NCBI GenBank assembly: GCA_038998005.1
Contig: JAVZIY010000032.1
Location: 1-7,234 of the forward strand
Reading direction: 5' to 3'
Source of the DNA: CALIKW01 sp038998005
GTDB taxonomy: Archaea; Aenigmatarchaeota; Aenigmatarchaeia; CG10238-14; SCSR01
DNA: 7,234 nucleotides
Below the pieces are notes generated by a model. It had not been told where the DNA came from, made no database searches, and worked only from the letters and a program-made list of their open reading frames with translations. This document shows positions 5,640-7,234 of this stretch, in pieces (the stretch's first letter is position 1; each line of letters begins with the position of its first letter). The translations under genes were made by a program, and so were the position numbers.

Positions 5640-6343
5640 ACCTCTTCCCTCTTTAGAATTTTTGACTCAAAATTACCATGTGTTAAAGATGAAATTTTTT
5701 GGAAAAATTCATCTTGCAAACCTCCGAGTATTTCAACTTCAGCTTGTAAGCTACCATCATTTAACCATTTTTCTCCTACTATTTTACCCAATTTTAAAAT
5801 AGAATGTGCTTTTCCAGAAAATTGAGGAGGGATTTTAACTTGAACCAAAATTTTTTGGAATTTTATCGGCAAAACACTTTTTATTGCATTTATTACTTTA
5901 TCGACCTGAGCCTCTGCTTCCATGAAAGGATCTACATTAACACCAACTTGTTCCATGACATTTAAAATTCTTTGAGGAGGATGAGGAGTGTTTGTTTGAG
6001 GATTTATTCCTTTCTTAGAAATTATATTTGCTATTTGTATCTTTTTTTCATCTATTAGCTCTCTTCTCTGCTCAGTAGTAAGCCTGAATTCACCTTCTTT
6101 TACTATCCTTTCTGCAATTTTAAAAATGTCATTTGTTCCAAAAAATTTTTTCAAATTTTCTTCCTTAACCCTTTCAGCACTTCTAGCATCTTTTAAAATT
6201 TCATGAACAGCAAGAATTTCTCTTATATCCATATTTTTCCCTTTCTTAAATTCAAAAGCAAGTCTAGGGTCTACCAAAACCTCAAATTTTTCTCCAGAAA
6301 TGATTAATCTACTAACTATTGCTTTGTCTATACTTACTGCCAA
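5636..6343 (-). CDS. sbds: Ribosome maturation protein SBDS (Sdo1 homologue)
   Basis: SBDS homologues help release (a)IF6 from the large subunit, the last quality check before subunit joining. With the TTG start at 6343 the product has 235 residues, beginning MAVSIDKAIVSRLIISGEKFEVLVDP, which matches the common MVSLDKAVIARL start. Domain I (about 1-85) has FEVLVDPRLA and FFGTNDIFKIAERI. Domain II (about 86-160) has TTEQRRELIDEKKIQIANIISKKGINPQTNTPHPPQRI. Domain III (about 161-235) has LPIKFQKILVQVKIPPQFSGKA. An in-frame TTG at 6355 would add four residues; I prefer 6343 for family length and because GGGGAT lies 5-6 bases upstream. No ATG start is available near. It follows psmA closely and overlaps rrp4 by 4 bases. 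Confidence 0.95.
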   Translation of the reverse strand: MAVSIDKAIVSRLIISGEKFEVLVDPRLAFEFKKGKNMDIREILAVHEILKDARSAERVKEENLKKFFGTNDIFKIAERIVKEGEFRLTTEQRRELIDEKKIQIANIISKKGINPQTNTPHPPQRILNVMEQVGVNVDPFMEAEAQVDKVINAIKSVLPIKFQKILVQVKIPPQFSGKAHSILKLGKIVGEKWLNDGSLQAEVEILGGLQDEFFQKISSLTHGNFESKILKREEV

Positions 6344-6359
6344 GTTAATCCCCAAAAGA

Positions 6360-7055
6360 CTATTTAATTTCTTTCTCGCTTAATTTTTTAAACTTCTTAT
6401 CAGTTTCTCTTATTACTGCTATATCTATATTGCTTTTTTTCTCCTTTTCAGTCTTATCTATTATTTCTGCCACAAGTTTTATAGCTTCTTTTTCTGTTAT
6501 ATCTTCCTTCCATTTTTGAGCTAATATTTTGTTTGCTATGCTGCTTCCCCTCCCTATTGCATATGCTTTCCACTCATAGAGCATGCCAGAAGGATCAGAT
6601 TCTATTAGATGTTTTCCTGTTTTATCTATTCCACCAATTAAAATAGTTACACCATAAGGTCTGAGCCCGGCATATAAGGTTGAAAGCTGCATTCTATCTC
6701 CAATAATCCTTGCCAAATTCCAAACATCTATGGGCTCTTCATAAGTAATTCTATGAACCTGAGCTCTAATTCTTGTCTGATTTATTAAAATTCTTGCATC
6801 TGCTAAAAGTCCGGAAGCAACAGCTCCTAAATGTTCATCTATCTGAAATATTTTTTCTACAGCTTCTGTTACCATAAGTTTTGCAGAAGGTTTAACTGTA
6901 GCTAATAAAACACCATCCTTATAAACTATTCCAAGAGCAGTAGCACCTCTTTTAACAGCTTCCTTTGCATATTCCACTTGAAATAATCTACCGTCTGGAC
7001 TAAAAACCGCAATCGTTCGATCATAACCCATATACTCTGGAAGTATTTGAGGCAT
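6360..7055 (-). CDS. psmA: 20S proteasome alpha subunit
   Basis: Seven alpha subunits form each outer ring of the archaeal 20S proteasome and gate entry to the proteolytic chamber. The 231-residue product has the gating YDR motif (Y11-D12-R13), then FSPDGRLFQVEYAKEAVKRG, the signature that tells alpha from beta subunits. Lys68 in VEKIF matches the pocket lysine that receives the C-termini of regulatory ATPases (Lys66 in Thermoplasma). SGLLADARILI and YAGLRPYGVTILIGG are further family motifs. The C-terminus is rich in Lys and Glu. GGGGTGA at 7069-7063 sits 7 bases before the ATG and supports this start. It follows pop5 after a 73-base gap and precedes sbds, a common archaeal order. The beta subunit is not in the window. 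Confidence 0.98.
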   Translation of the reverse strand: MPQILPEYMGYDRTIAVFSPDGRLFQVEYAKEAVKRGATALGIVYKDGVLLATVKPSAKLMVTEAVEKIFQIDEHLGAVASGLLADARILINQTRIRAQVHRITYEEPIDVWNLARIIGDRMQLSTLYAGLRPYGVTILIGGIDKTGKHLIESDPSGMLYEWKAYAIGRGSSIANKILAQKWKEDITEKEAIKLVAEIIDKTEKEKKSNIDIAVIRETDKKFKKLSEKEIK

Positions 7056-7128
7056 TATAATTTCACCCCTTAAATTTTTACTCTATATATGATATTTTAA
7101 TTATTTATTTAATTATGATGTTTAATTT
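7056..7128 (-). promoter_or_regulatory. Likely promoter and leader of psmA and the exosome operon
   Basis: This is the largest gap in the minus-strand operon and is almost pure A/T. TTAAAATA at 7100-7093 is a TATA-like box whose expected start, about 25 bases downstream, would leave a short leader that includes the GGGGTGA site at 7069-7063. A second candidate, ATATATA at 7090-7084, lies closer to the gene and would exclude that site from the mRNA. Transcription may also continue from pop5. Confidence 0.4.
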
Positions 7129-7234
7129 TTAAATGTTTAAAAAAGATTTCAATTTTTTTATTGTTCCAGAAATTTTTAAAATTTTAAAAACAACCATTGA
7201 TTCACCAAGTCTTGAAATTAAGCCTAAGCAGGCT
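7129..7234 (-). CDS. rnp2: Ribonuclease P protein component 2 (Pop5), C-terminal 34 residues; 5' end outside window
   Basis: Pop5 works with Rpp30 to activate the RNase P RNA that trims tRNA 5' ends. Only the last 34 residues are visible, ending FKILKISGTIKKLKSFLNI. Archaeal Pop5 proteins end with LGVSGTIKRLKRKF or close variants; the preceding CLGLISRLGESMVVFKIL also fits the last helix and strand of the family without gaps. Pop5 upstream of psmA is a known archaeal gene order, which supports the call. The frame enters from base 7233 and stops with TAA at 7131-7129. The identification rests on a short motif compared from memory, so it is good but not certain. Confidence 0.8.
   Translation of the reverse strand, partial: ACLGLISRLGESMVVFKILKISGTIKKLKSFLNI

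Noticed and set aside
7133..7234. A plus-strand frame starting at ATG and open to the right edge, possibly a divergent gene from psmA
   Set aside because: The minus strand in the same place encodes a recognisable Pop5 C-terminus; the plus-strand peptide has no recognisable motif.

Overview
The window is archaeal chromosomal DNA, AT-rich by eye. The evidence is the gene set: RNA polymerase Rpo7 and Spt4, aIF6, the eukaryote-type ribosomal proteins eS24, eS27-like S27ae, eL31 and eL39, the Rrp4/Rrp41/Rrp42 exosome, SBDS, the proteasome alpha subunit and RNase P Pop5. Ribosome binding sites resemble GGTGA(T), which pairs with the archaeal 16S 3' end. The lineage cannot be fixed from this sequence; an AT-rich, compact genome (DPANN or a small euryarchaeon) is a guess.

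Layout. (1) 1-725, plus strand: the C-terminal membrane domain of a P2-type Ca2+-like ATPase, cut by the left edge. (2) 768-1890, plus: the rpo7-spt4-rps24e-rps27ae operon, tightly packed, with a 29-base overlap between the last two genes and a TTG start for S27ae. (3) 2803-1887, minus: rpl31e-aIF6, meeting S27ae tail to tail with overlapping stops (TTAA). (4) 2804-2864: a divergent promoter holding a perfect 34-base palindrome. (5) 2865-3329, plus: a small type IV pilin-like protein, meeting L39e tail to tail with overlapping stops (CTAG). (6) 7234-3326, minus: pop5 (3' end only), psmA, sbds, rrp4, rrp41, rrp42 and rpl39e. From sbds onward, neighbouring genes overlap by 1 or 4 bases or abut directly.

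Functionally the window is a housekeeping core: transcription (Rpo7, Spt4), ribosome assembly and subunit joining (S24e, S27ae, L31e, L39e, aIF6, SBDS), RNA processing and decay (Pop5, exosome) and protein turnover (PsmA). SBDS and aIF6 act on the same late 60S/50S maturation step in related systems. The pilin gene is the one clear outsider: it sits between rpl39e and rpl31e, which are usually adjacent in archaea.

Two genes are short and easy to miss: S27ae (49 aa) and L39e (55 aa). A third, the Pop5 tail at the right edge, was identified from its C-terminal motif. I found no rRNA, tRNA, CRISPR array, insertion sequence or obviously novel system. No gene-free stretch exceeds 75 bases.
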